From: Streptomyces marianii
Lineage (GTDB): Bacteria > Actinomycetota > Actinomycetes > Streptomycetales > Streptomycetaceae
Direction of reading: 5' to 3'
NCBI RefSeq assembly: GCF_005795905.1
Contig: NZ_VAWE01000001.1
Span: 2,700,501 to 2,764,500 of the forward strand
DNA: 64,000 nt
A program made the translations under genes and the position numbers. Numbering within the stretch: the stretch's first letter is position 1; the number at the start of each line of letters is the position of its first letter. Positions 51,113 to 62,793 of the stretch are shown here, one piece after another. The notes beneath the pieces were generated by a model, which saw only the letters and a program-made list of their open reading frames with translations, was not told the origin of the DNA and ran no database searches.

Positions 51113-51311
51113 ACGGAGGGAGCGGGCCCCGCCCGTGGAAACGGAGGGAGCGGCGGCCGGGCCGGACACTGATGCCCACTCAACGAGCCGAACCGGCCCA
51201 CGGGGCGGACAGCCCGCCCGCTGCACGGGCCGCACCGCCCCGACGCGCACGCCCGCCCCGCCCGCTCAAGAGCCCAGACCTCCGGTCCCGGTGCGGAGGG
51301 CCCGGAAAGGC

Positions 51312-51356
51312 GGTCGCCGTACACGGCCCGCGGGAGCGGGCCCGTGTACGGCGACC
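51312..51356. terminator. lon terminator hairpin
   Basis: GGTCGCCGTACACGG (51312-51326) pairs perfectly with 51342-51356, with additional inner CCCGC/GCGGG pairing. Located 25 nt beyond the lon stop. Confidence 0.85.
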
Positions 51357-51380
51357 CCGTGAAGGGCCGTGCCCCGCGGC

Positions 51381-53783
<2,403 letters not shown>

Positions 53784-53805
53784 GATCTCCCCTTCGGCAG
53801 TCAAG

Positions 53806-53824
53806 TTGAGTTACACGGACTCAA
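53806..53824. promoter_or_regulatory. HAIR operator (HspR-binding inverted repeat) of lon
   Basis: TTGAGT-N7-ACTCAA (53806-53811 and 53819-53824), matching the HspR-associated inverted repeat core (CTTGAGT-N7-ACTCAAG) without the outer C/G pair. Placed directly upstream of the lon ribosome site, so HspR binding would repress lon and heat would release it. Confidence 0.85.
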
Positions 53825-53916
53825 TGCAAAGGGACTCACCGATGTTCCCCCGGGGGCGTTCGCCGTGAGCGATACCACCTGCCGCCCACGGCGCCCGACC
53901 GGACGCGATAGGCACG

Positions 53917-53951
53917 ATGTAATAGGCATTTGAGATATGCACCTATTACAT
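53917..53951. promoter_or_regulatory. long perfect dyad, probable operator
   Basis: ATGTAATAGG (53917-53926) and CCTATTACAT (53942-53951), perfect 10-bp arms with a 15-nt spacer. Very AT-rich for this genome. It lies 11 nt before the ATG at 53963, so if that start is used the operator overlaps its promoter. Regulator unknown. Confidence 0.6.
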
Positions 53952-54368
53952 AGGCTGTATCTATGACACAGGCCGGCCAGGCCTGGGGGGACGGCTGGGT
54001 CGCTCCTCCGGAGCGGCGAAGCCGGTCGCCGAGCCCTGAGGCCTCCGCCCCGCCTTCCCCACGGGCGGACGGAGCCCCGGCCCCCGTACGCCGGGCTCAG
54101 CGGGCCTCACCTCCCCCGGGGGGCGGCGCTCCCTGCGGCAGTGTCACGAGCACGTGCCCACCGGCGCACCGCCGGGCGGCTCGCCGGACCGGAGAGCACG
54201 GCCGGGGGATGGCCCAGTTGCCCAGCGGGGCCTCGTAGGCGAGCAGGTCCAGCACCAGGAGCAGCGACACGCCCGCGAGCAGGGAGGCCCCGGACCCGGC
54301 GGGCGCGCGGCGACGGCCACGGCGCCTCGCCGCGTTGTCGAATCGCCCGAACGCACCCGGCACGAGGG

Positions 54369-54441
54369 CGACTCTCCGCCCTGCGACGCACCGCATCCGA
54401 CGCCGCGCCCCGGTTCCGCAGGGATTGCGGGGCAGCCCTTA
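54369..54441 (+). repeat. dispersed intergenic repeat, copy 2
   Basis: Homologous to 16024-16095; ends 12 nt before the ATG of the spermidine-synthase-like gene, so here it overlaps that gene's probable promoter. Confidence 0.7.
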
Positions 54442-54453
54442 GCCTGGGGGTCC

Positions 54454-55149
54454 ATGGAGCCTCTCAGCCAAGACGCCGCCCCACGGACCCTCGACCGGCG
54501 CTCAGGACCGTTCGGCGAAGTCGTCCTGCGCGAACGCGGCGGCCCCGACGGGGAGATCCACGAGATCATCGCCAACGGCTGCTTCCTGATGGACACATCG
54601 GACGGCCGCTCCGAGCGGCTCCTCATGGACGCCGCGTACGAGGCCCTCGACGGCCGACCGGACCCGTCCGTGCTGATCGGCGGACTGGGGGTCGGCTTCT
54701 CCCTGGCCCGCGCGGCCGCCGAGCCCGGCTGGTCGCGGATCGCCGTCGCCGAGCGGGAACAGGCGATCATCGAATGGCACACGTCGGGCCCGCTGAAGCG
54801 CATCTCCGCCGCGGCACTGGCCGATCCGCGCACCACCGTCCTGCACACGGACCTGGTGGGGTACCTCCATAACACTTCGGACACGTATGACGCGCTCTGC
54901 CTCGACATCGACAACGGCCCGGACTGGACCGTCACCGAGGACAACGGCAGCCTCTACTCGCCGGTCGGACTGGCCGCCTGTGCACGGTGTTTGAGCCCCG
55001 GAGGCGTCCTCGCCGTCTGGTCGGCGCAGCCTTCCCGAAATTTCGAGGACTCATTGCGGAATGCCGGATTCAGCGGGGTAAGAACCGAAGAGATCCGGGT
55101 TGCCCGAGGCGTACCTGACGTGGTCCACCTGGCAGTTCGCCCTGCGTAG
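54454..55149 (+). CDS. spermidine-synthase-like methyltransferase-fold protein
   Basis: 231 aa with the Rossmann-like fold of the polyamine-synthase family: SAM/dcSAM loop VLIGGLGVGFSLARA, acidic ribose-binding site in IAVAEREQAI, VLHTDLVGYLHNTSDTYDAL and the acceptor-site DIDNGPDW. It lacks the full GGGDGG motif of true spermidine synthases (GGLGVG instead), so it may transfer an aminopropyl or methyl group to another substrate. ATG at 54454. Genes of this type between lon and a two-component system are common in Streptomyces, and I recall this order as conserved. Confidence 0.8.
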   Translation: MEPLSQDAAPRTLDRRSGPFGEVVLRERGGPDGEIHEIIANGCFLMDTSDGRSERLLMDAAYEALDGRPDPSVLIGGLGVGFSLARAAAEPGWSRIAVAEREQAIIEWHTSGPLKRISAAALADPRTTVLHTDLVGYLHNTSDTYDALCLDIDNGPDWTVTEDNGSLYSPVGLAACARCLSPGGVLAVWSAQPSRNFEDSLRNAGFSGVRTEEIRVARGVPDVVHLAVRPA

Positions 55150-55232
55150 CCGGGACCTGGTCGGTGCCTTTACGCTGCCTACCTGACACACCGATCTACA
55201 CGCAGCTCGCAGTGCGCGACAGGGGCGGGGCG

Positions 55233-55972
55233 ATGGAGCAGACACACACCAGCAGCAACGGCGCGGCGGCGCAGCCGACCGGAAGTGCCCAGCGCCGGGT
55301 GCTGGTGGTCGAGGACGACACCACCATCGTCGACGCCATCTCGGCCCGTCTGCGCGCCGAGGGCTTCCTCGTCCAGACCGCGAACGACGGCCCCGCGGCG
55401 GTCGACGCCGCGGAGGCCTGGCAGCCGGACCTGATGATCCTCGACGTGATGCTGCCCGGCTTCGACGGCCTCGAGGTGTGCCGCCGCGTGCAGGCACAGC
55501 GGCCCGTCCCGGTGCTGATGCTCACCGCCCGCGACGACGAGACCGACATGCTGGTCGGGCTCGGCGTGGGTGCCGACGACTACATGACCAAGCCGTTCTC
55601 CATGCGCGAACTGGCCGCCCGGGTGCACGTCCTGCTCCGCCGGGTGGAGCGCGCCGCGCTGGCCGCCGTGACGCCCCGCAGCGGCATCCTGCGCCTCGGT
55701 GAGCTGGAGATCGACCACGCCCAGCGCCGCGTCCGCGTCCGGAACGAGGACGTGCACCTCACGCCGACCGAGTTCGACCTGCTCGTGTGCCTGGCCAACA
55801 CCCCGCGTGCGGTCCTCTCCCGCGAGCAGCTGCTCGCCGAGGTCTGGGACTGGGCGGACGCCTCCGGCACCCGCACGGTCGACAGCCACATCAAGGCGCT
55901 GCGCCGCAAGATCGGCGCCGAGCGGATCCGTACCGTGCACGGTGTCGGGTACGCCCTGGAGACCCCGGCGCC

Positions 55973-55976
<4 letters not shown>
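55233..55976 (+). CDS. OmpR/PhoB-type response regulator
   Basis: 247 aa. Receiver domain with phospho-acceptor Asp in DLMILDVMLPG, acidic pair VVEDD and switch Lys in MTKPFSMRELAA; then a winged-helix DNA-binding domain (LTPTEFDLLVCLANTPRAVL, TRTVDSHIKALRRKIG). ATG at 55233 is the start before the first conserved residues. Stop overlaps the kinase ATG (ATGA), so regulator and kinase are co-translated. Confidence 0.95.
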
Positions 55977-57064
<1,088 letters not shown>

Positions 57065-57356
57065 CGTAGGGTTCGAAGAGGAGCGAAGCCCGTGGCGAAC
57101 CGGACAGGCGCGTCCTGCGTCCATACGTCCGGGGAGCAGGACAAGGGTGCGGCCCGCGGGGCCGCAGCCGTGTTCCGCTGTACCCAGTCCGCAGGGGAAC
57201 CACGTTTGTTTCCCGCCATTTCCTACGCCGAAACCGGTTGCCAGGTGTGACTTAGGCGACGATGACCACGCCCGGCCTGCACCTCCCCGCCGCGTAGGCG
57301 TAGCCTTTATTTCCGCTGTCCATCACCTTGTGAAGCGGAAGAGGGCGGTTGCCGCC
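57065..57356. promoter_or_regulatory. leader/promoter region of the 2-oxoglutarate dehydrogenase gene
   Basis: 292 bp between the kinase stop and the dehydrogenase start. No riboswitch or terminator recognised; an AGAGGGCGG sequence near 57340-57348 serves as weak ribosome site. The segment 57180-57320 is less GC-rich and likely carries the promoter. Confidence 0.4.
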
Positions 57357-60300
57357 GTGTCGTCTCAGTCCCCCAGTAACTCGAGTACTTCGACCGACCC
57401 CGACGGGCAGGGGAAGAACCCCGCCGCCGCGTTCGGTGCCAATGAGTGGCTCGTCGACGAGATCTACCAGCAGTACCTCCAGGACCCGAATTCGGTCGAC
57501 CGCGCCTGGTGGGACTTCTTCGCCGACTACAAGCCGGGCGGCGGGGCCGCCGGCGAGACCGCGCCACCGGCCGCGACGGCCACCGAGACGCCGGGCACCG
57601 CACAGGCTCCGGCTCCCAAGGCCCCCGCCGCCCAGGCACCCGCAGCACCGGCCCAGGCGCCTGCCGCTCCCGCGCAGCCCGCCGCCGCGGCACCGGCGCC
57701 GGCGCCGGCGAAGCCCGCCGCGCCCGCGAAGCCCGCCGCCGCTCCGGCCAAGCCCGCCGCCAAGGCCGCTCCGGCCGCGGGGGCACCCGACGGTCCCGAG
57801 ATGCTGCCGCTGCGCGGCCCCTCCGCCGCGGTCGCGAAGAACATGAACGCCTCGCTGGAGCTGCCGACGGCGACGTCCGTCCGCGCCGTCCCGGTGAAGC
57901 TGCTCTTCGACAACCGGATCGTCATCAACAACCACCTGAAGCGCGCCCGCGGCGGGAAGATCTCCTTCACGCACATCATCGGGTACGCGATGGTGCAGGC
58001 GATCAAGGCCATGCCGTCGATGAACTGGTCGTACGGCGAGAAGGACGGCAAGCCCGTCCTGGTCAAGCCCCCGCACGTGAACCTCGGCCTCGCCATCGAC
58101 CTGGTGAAGCCGAACGGCGACCGGCAGCTCGTCGTCGCGGCCATCAAGAAGGCCGAGACCATGAACTTCTTCGAGTTCTGGCAGGCCTACGAGGACATCG
58201 TCCGCCGCGCCCGCAGCAACAAGCTGACGATGGACGACTTCAGCGGCGTCACCGTCTCGCTCACCAACCCCGGTGGCCTCGGCACCGTCCACTCCGTGCC
58301 GCGGCTGATGCCCGGACAGTCGGTGATCATGGGCGTCGGCTCGATGGACTACCCGGCCGAGTTCCAGGGCACCTCCCAGGACACCCTGAACAAGCTGGGC
58401 GTCTCCAAGGTCATGACCCTGACCTCGACGTACGACCACCGGGTCATCCAGGGCGCCGCGTCCGGCGAGTTCCTGCGGATCGTCGCCAACCTCCTCCTCG
58501 GGGAGGACGGCTTCTACGACGACGTCTTCGAGGCGCTGCGCATCCCCTACGAGCCGGTCCGCTGGCTCAAGGACATCGACGCCTCGCACGACGACGACGT
58601 CACCAAGGCCGCCCGGGTCTTCGAGCTGATCCACTCCTACCGGGTCCGCGGCCACGTCATGGCCGACACCGACCCGCTGGAGTACCGCCAGCGCAAGCAC
58701 CCCGACCTGGACATCACCGAGCACGGGCTCACCCTGTGGGACCTGGAGCGCGAGTTCGCGGTCGGCGGCTTCGGCGGCAAGTCGATGATGAAGCTGCGCG
58801 ACATCCTCGGCGTCCTGCGCGACTCGTACTGCCGCACCACCGGCATCGAGTTCATGCACATCCAGGACCCGAAGCAGCGCAAGTGGATCCAGGACCGCGT
58901 GGAGCGCCCGCACGCCAAGCCGGAGCGCGAGGAGCAGCTGCGCATCCTGCGCCGGCTGAACGCGGCGGAGGCGTTCGAGACCTTCCTGCAGACCAAGTAC
59001 GTCGGCCAGAAGCGCTTCTCGCTGGAGGGCGGCGAGTCCGTCATCCCGCTGCTCGACGCGGTCATCGACTCGGCGGCCGAGTCCCGCCTCGACGAGGTCG
59101 TCATCGGCATGGCCCACCGCGGCCGGCTGAACGTCCTGGCGAACATCGTCGGCAAGTCGTACGCCCAGATCTTCCGCGAGTTCGAGGGCAACCTCGACCC
59201 GAAGTCGATGCACGGCTCCGGCGACGTGAAGTACCACCTGGGCGCCGAGGGCACCTTCACCGGCCTCGACGGCGAGCAGATCAAGGTGTCGCTGGTCGCC
59301 AACCCGTCGCACCTGGAGGCCGTCGACCCGGTCCTCGAGGGCGTCGTGCGCGCCAAGCAGGACATCATCAACAAGGGCGGCACGGACTTCACCGTCCTGC
59401 CGGTCGCCCTGCACGGCGACGCGGCCTTCGCCGGACAGGGCGTCGTCGCCGAGACCCTGAACATGTCGCAGCTGCGCGGGTACCGCACCGGCGGCACGGT
59501 CCACATCGTCATCAACAACCAGGTCGGCTTCACCGCCGCCCCGGAGTCGTCGCGTTCGTCGATGTACGCGACCGACGTGGCGCGCATGATCGAGGCGCCG
59601 ATCTTCCACGTGAACGGCGACGACCCGGAGGCGTGCGTCCGGGTGGCGCGGCTCGCCTTCGAGTTCCGCCAGACGTTCAACAAGGACGTCGTGATCGACC
59701 TCATCTGCTACCGCCGCCGCGGTCACAACGAGGGCGACAACCCGCAGTTCACCAACCCTCAGATGGTGAACCTGATCGACAAGAAGCGCTCGGTGCGCAA
59801 GCTCTACACCGAGTCGCTCATCGGCCGCGGCGACATCACGCTGGAAGAGGCCGAGCAGGCGCTGCAGGACTTCCAGGGCCAGCTGGAGAAGGTCTTCGCG
59901 GAGGTCCGCGAGGCCACCAGTCACCCGGCCCCGGCCCATGTCCCGGACGCCCAGGCCGAGTTCCCGGTGTCCGTCATCACGGGGATCTCCCAGGAGGTCG
60001 TCAAGCGGATCGCGGAGTCCCAGGTCAACGTCCCCGACAACATCACCGTCCACCCGCGGCTGCTGCCACAGCTGCAGCGCCGTGCGGCCTCGGTCGAGGA
60101 CGGCACGATCGACTGGGGCATGGGCGAGACCCTCGCCATCGGCTCGCTGCTGATGGAGGGCACCCCGGTCCGGCTCGCCGGCCAGGACACCCGCCGGGGC
60201 ACCTTCGGCCAGCGCCACGCGGTGCTGGTGCACCAGGAGACCAACGACGACTACACCCCGCTGCTCTACCTGTCCGACGACCAGGCCCGCTACAACGTCT

Positions 60301-61172
60301 ACGACTCGCTGCTCAGCGAGTACGCGGCGATGGGCTTCGAGTACGGCTACTCGCTGGCCCGCCCGGAGTCGCTGGTCATGTGGGAGGCCCAGTTCGGTGA
60401 CTTCGTCAACGGCGCCCAGACCGTCGTCGACGAGTTCATCTCCTCCGCCGAGCAGAAGTGGGGCCAGACCTCCGGCGTCACGCTGCTCCTGCCGCACGGC
60501 TACGAGGGCCAGGGCCCGGACCACTCGTCCGCCCGCCCGGAGCGCTTCCTCCAGCTGTGCGCGCAGAACAACATGACGGTCGCCATGCCGACTCTGCCGT
60601 CGAACTACTTCCACCTGCTGCGCTGGCAGGTCCACAACCCGCACCACAAGCCGCTCATCGTCTTCACCCCGAAGTCGATGCTGCGTCTGAAGGCCGCGGC
60701 GTCCAAGGTGGATGAGTTCACCACCGGCGGCTTCCGCCCGGTCATCGGCGACACCGCGGTCGATTCAGGAGCGGTGAACGCGGCCGACGTCCGCAAGGTC
60801 GTCTTCTGCTCCGGCAAGGTCTACTACGACCTCGAGGCCGAGCGGCAGAAGCGCGGAGCCATGGACACGGCGATCATCCGGCTCGAGCGCCTGTACCCGC
60901 TGCCGGGTGCGGAACTGCAGGCCGAGATCGCCAAGTTCCCGAACACCGAGAAGTACCTGTGGGTCCAGGAGGAGCCGGCGAACCAGGGTGCCTGGCCGTT
61001 CATCGCCCTCAACCTGATCGACCACCTGGACCTGGCGGTCGGCGCGGACATCCCGCACGGCGAGCGCCTGCGCCGCATCTCCCGCCCCCACTCGTCGTCC
61101 CCGGCAGTGGGCTCGGCGAAGCGGCACCAGGTGGAGCAGCAGCAGCTGGTGAACGAGGTCTTCGACGCCTGA
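57357..61172 (+). CDS. kgd: multifunctional 2-oxoglutarate dehydrogenase E1 with fused E2-like domain
   Basis: 1271 aa, the actinobacterial KGD/SucA type. It decarboxylates 2-oxoglutarate in the TCA cycle and passes the succinyl group on. N-terminal E1 motif [20 protein letters not shown]; an Ala/Pro/Lys linker (about 62-140); an E2 acyltransferase domain ending with the active-site His in [18 protein letters not shown]; then the thiamine-diphosphate E1 core ([60 protein letters not shown]) and the C-terminal domain ([20 protein letters not shown]). GTG 57357 is the likely start ([10 protein letters not shown]); an in-frame GTG at 57330 would add nine residues. Confidence 0.97.
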   Translation: MSSQSPSNSSTSTDPDGQGKNPAAAFGANEWLVDEIYQQYLQDPNSVDRAWWDFFADYKPGGGAAGETAPPAATATETPGTAQAPAPKAPAAQAPAAPAQAPAAPAQPAAAAPAPAPAKPAAPAKPAAAPAKPAAKAAPAAGAPDGPEMLPLRGPSAAVAKNMNASLELPTATSVRAVPVKLLFDNRIVINNHLKRARGGKISFTHIIGYAMVQAIKAMPSMNWSYGEKDGKPVLVKPPHVNLGLAIDLVKPNGDRQLVVAAIKKAETMNFFEFWQAYEDIVRRARSNKLTMDDFSGVTVSLTNPGGLGTVHSVPRLMPGQSVIMGVGSMDYPAEFQGTSQDTLNKLGVSKVMTLTSTYDHRVIQGAASGEFLRIVANLLLGEDGFYDDVFEALRIPYEPVRWLKDIDASHDDDVTKAARVFELIHSYRVRGHVMADTDPLEYRQRKHPDLDITEHGLTLWDLEREFAVGGFGGKSMMKLRDILGVLRDSYCRTTGIEFMHIQDPKQRKWIQDRVERPHAKPEREEQLRILRRLNAAEAFETFLQTKYVGQKRFSLEGGESVIPLLDAVIDSAAESRLDEVVIGMAHRGRLNVLANIVGKSYAQIFREFEGNLDPKSMHGSGDVKYHLGAEGTFTGLDGEQIKVSLVANPSHLEAVDPVLEGVVRAKQDIINKGGTDFTVLPVALHGDAAFAGQGVVAETLNMSQLRGYRTGGTVHIVINNQVGFTAAPESSRSSMYATDVARMIEAPIFHVNGDDPEACVRVARLAFEFRQTFNKDVVIDLICYRRRGHNEGDNPQFTNPQMVNLIDKKRSVRKLYTESLIGRGDITLEEAEQALQDFQGQLEKVFAEVREATSHPAPAHVPDAQAEFPVSVITGISQEVVKRIAESQVNVPDNITVHPRLLPQLQRRAASVEDGTIDWGMGETLAIGSLLMEGTPVRLAGQDTRRGTFGQRHAVLVHQETNDDYTPLLYLSDDQARYNVYDSLLSEYAAMGFEYGYSLARPESLVMWEAQFGDFVNGAQTVVDEFISSAEQKWGQTSGVTLLLPHGYEGQGPDHSSARPERFLQLCAQNNMTVAMPTLPSNYFHLLRWQVHNPHHKPLIVFTPKSMLRLKAAASKVDEFTTGGFRPVIGDTAVDSGAVNAADVRKVVFCSGKVYYDLEAERQKRGAMDTAIIRLERLYPLPGAELQAEIAKFPNTEKYLWVQEEPANQGAWPFIALNLIDHLDLAVGADIPHGERLRRISRPHSSSPAVGSAKRHQVEQQQLVNEVFDA

Positions 61173-61198
61173 CACCGCTGAGGCGGTACGCACGGGAC

Positions 61199-61244
61199 GG
61201 AGGGCCCGGCACCACGCGAGCGATCGCGAGGGGCCGGGCCCTCC
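61199..61244. terminator. terminator after the 2-oxoglutarate dehydrogenase gene
   Basis: GGAGGGCCCGGC (61199-61210) pairs with GCCGGGCCCTCC (61233-61244). Serves both this gene and, from the other side, the converging DUF6191 gene. Confidence 0.8.
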
Positions 61245-61298
61245 GGCGTGTGGGCGACGGGCCGCTGGGGCGAGTGCGCCCGACGCGAGCCGTTCTGT

Positions 61299-61613
61299 CT
61301 ACTCAGAGCCCTCGGCGGCCCGGGCCGCTTCGGCGGCCTTACCGTCCTGGGCGTTCTTGCCGCCCTCGGCAGCCTTGGTGTCCTCAGCGCCCTCGGCGTT
61401 CTTGTCGCCGTCCTCCGGCTCCCCCTCGGCCGAACGCGCCCCGCCCCGTGCCGCGGGGACCCGGATGAGCACGACCCCGCTGCCCAGGTCTATCGGCCCC
61501 CGCCCGGGATCGGCGTCACCGGCCTCCTCGAGCGTGAGCTCCTGACGGCGCCGCTCCTCCTCGGTGTGCCGCCGCCCAGGAGCGAACAGCTCGTTCAACG
61601 CACCGCCGAACAT
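61299..61613 (-). CDS. DUF6191-type small protein
   Basis: 104 aa. N-terminal conserved part MFGGALNELFAPGRRHTEEE, then ELTLEEAGDADPGRGPIDLG and GVVLIRVPAARG, followed by an Ala/Glu/Lys-rich low-complexity tail (KNAEGAEDTKAAEGGKNAQD). Function unknown; the family is widespread in Streptomyces. ATG 61613 with AGGAG upstream was chosen over an upstream in-frame start. Confidence 0.75.
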   Translation of the reverse strand: MFGGALNELFAPGRRHTEEERRRQELTLEEAGDADPGRGPIDLGSGVVLIRVPAARGGARSAEGEPEDGDKNAEGAEDTKAAEGGKNAQDGKAAEAARAAEGSE

Positions 61614-61715
61614 GGTTGCTCCTGTCTGTTTGGGTTTGCCCCTCATCGTACGAACGGTTGCGGGGCTGTGGAGGGGACGGAGGCGTGCGGTGCCCCACAG
61701 CTTGGCGACTGCGGC

Positions 61716-62110
61716 TCAGCTCTCCCTCAGCTGCAGCGCGATCTGCGCGCACAGCTCGACGTACACCTGGCGCCCGGTGAGCTCCAGGTTCGCCACATCG
61801 TCCCCCCACCGAGGCTCAGCGGCACCTTGTACCCGACGACCTGGTCGAACCCGACGTGTCCCGCGCCGGGGTTGGCCTTCCGCCACTCGACGAAGTAGTC
61901 GAAGGCGAGCGCGTCCTCGTCCTCGTCGGCGACCACGACCCAGAACTCGTCGAGCCCCAGATCCGTGGTGTAGTGCTCGCCCTCCTCCGGATCCACCATG
62001 ATCACGTACCGGGGCCGCGCCTCGGGATCACGGATGTCGAAGAGCAGCTCACGCCCGTTCCAGTCAAAGGCGAAGGGGAAAGAGCGGGTCTTCAAAGCTA
62101 TGCCGGACAC
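61716..62110 (-). pseudogene. Tdi1/DUF1851-type immunity protein fragment with a homopolymer frameshift
   Basis: From GTG 62110 the frame reads FPFAFDWNGRELLFDI to VVGYKVPLSLGG, matching the C-terminal half of T6SS-immunity Tdi1 (DUF1851/GAD-like) proteins. At the run of six C (61802-61807, plus strand) the frame shifts: the conserved ending DDVANLELTGRQVYVELCAQ continues in another frame to a TGA at 61716. One more (or two fewer) G would restore it. The start is also late relative to the family, so the N-terminus appears missing. Part of the toxin/immunity operon. Confidence 0.7.
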
Positions 62111-62119
62111 ACAAGGACG

Positions 62120-62698
62120 TCACTGCCAGTCTGGATTGCGACTCGGCGGAAAGGGTCCGAACAGGCTCTCGTACTCTCCGGTCTCATCCAAGAACACATC
62201 GCCCGGATCGGCGCTCCGCACGGCCGCGTGAAGGCGGTCCACCAGCGTCGGCACGGATTCAATCGTCAGGCCGAGCGCGCCGGCTACTCGGGACTGCGCT
62301 GTAACGATTTCCGAATCACTCGCGAGCATATCGCGCTGCAGAAAAGCCGCGGCCGCTTGCATCGAAGCCACGTCGCCATCTTCGGAGTATTTGAGACAGT
62401 CCCGCCAGTACGGCAGGCCAACCACGAGACCAAGGGCCCCGGAGAGATCCGAAGCAATGAGTCCGGCCTCACCCTCACTGCTTGCGTACAGCATCGGGCG
62501 GTCAGGCCCCTCGCCGCACAGGTAGAACTTTCCACCCGTGAAATCTCCCGCGACCACCTCAAGGGAAATTCCTGACATAAGACGCGGCGCGTCGACGTAA
62601 TCAGCGCGTCGGATATCAAATTCAAACGGATACGAAAGAAGCTCCACGAGCGCCGGGTCGTCACGTAGACGCCGGAGCAGATCAGCAGACCGAGACAT
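62120..62698 (-). CDS. candidate immunity protein (SMI1/KNR4- or SUKH-like)
   Basis: 192 aa, directly downstream of the toxin gene on the same strand. Features of the SUKH-like immunity group: VVAGDFTGGKFYLCGEGPDR, MLYASSEGEAGLIASDLSGA, VVGLPYWRDCLKYSEDGDVA. Less GC-biased codons than neighbours, as usual for toxin-immunity cassettes. ATG at 62698; the toxin stop is 95 bp upstream. Immunity is inferred from place and composition. Confidence 0.7.
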   Translation of the reverse strand: MSRSADLLRRLRDDPALVELLSYPFEFDIRRADYVDAPRLMSGISLEVVAGDFTGGKFYLCGEGPDRPMLYASSEGEAGLIASDLSGALGLVVGLPYWRDCLKYSEDGDVASMQAAAAFLQRDMLASDSEIVTAQSRVAGALGLTIESVPTLVDRLHAAVRSADPGDVFLDETGEYESLFGPFPPSRNPDWQ

Positions 62699-62793
62699 GC
62701 GGCAACGATAGCAGAAGGCAAAACCACCCGAATGCTCCATCGAAGAACGCCTGCGGCGAGGATCGATTCCTACGCCGCAGGCGTCCATCCGAA

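Larger units (their letters stand above)
50721..51380. other. 660-bp gap between LuxR regulator and lon
   Basis: Contains a short possible gene remnant (50960-51112) and the lon terminator (51312-51356). Remaining sequence has no supported gene. Confidence 0.5.
53825..54453. other. 629-bp gap between lon and the spermidine-synthase-like gene
   Basis: Holds the dyad at 53917 and a 91-codon low-quality frame from ATG 53963 that begins MTQAGQAWGDGWVAPP and soon turns into Pro/Ser/Arg-rich sequence; it may be the 5' relic of a lost gene. Also contains dispersed-repeat copy 2 (54369). A minus-strand stretch near 54240-54310 can encode a hydrophobic segment, not convincing as a gene. Confidence 0.4.

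Noticed and set aside
54097..54396. minus-strand ORF with a hydrophobic segment
   Set aside because: It overlaps the dispersed repeat, has poor codon bias and no family resemblance.
57065..57356. riboswitch before the 2-oxoglutarate dehydrogenase gene
   Set aside because: No known riboswitch core or terminator/anti-terminator pair is visible in the leader.
57252..60647. 1131-codon antisense frame over the 2-oxoglutarate dehydrogenase gene
   Set aside because: Shadow of a highly GC-biased essential gene whose motifs are clear on the plus strand.
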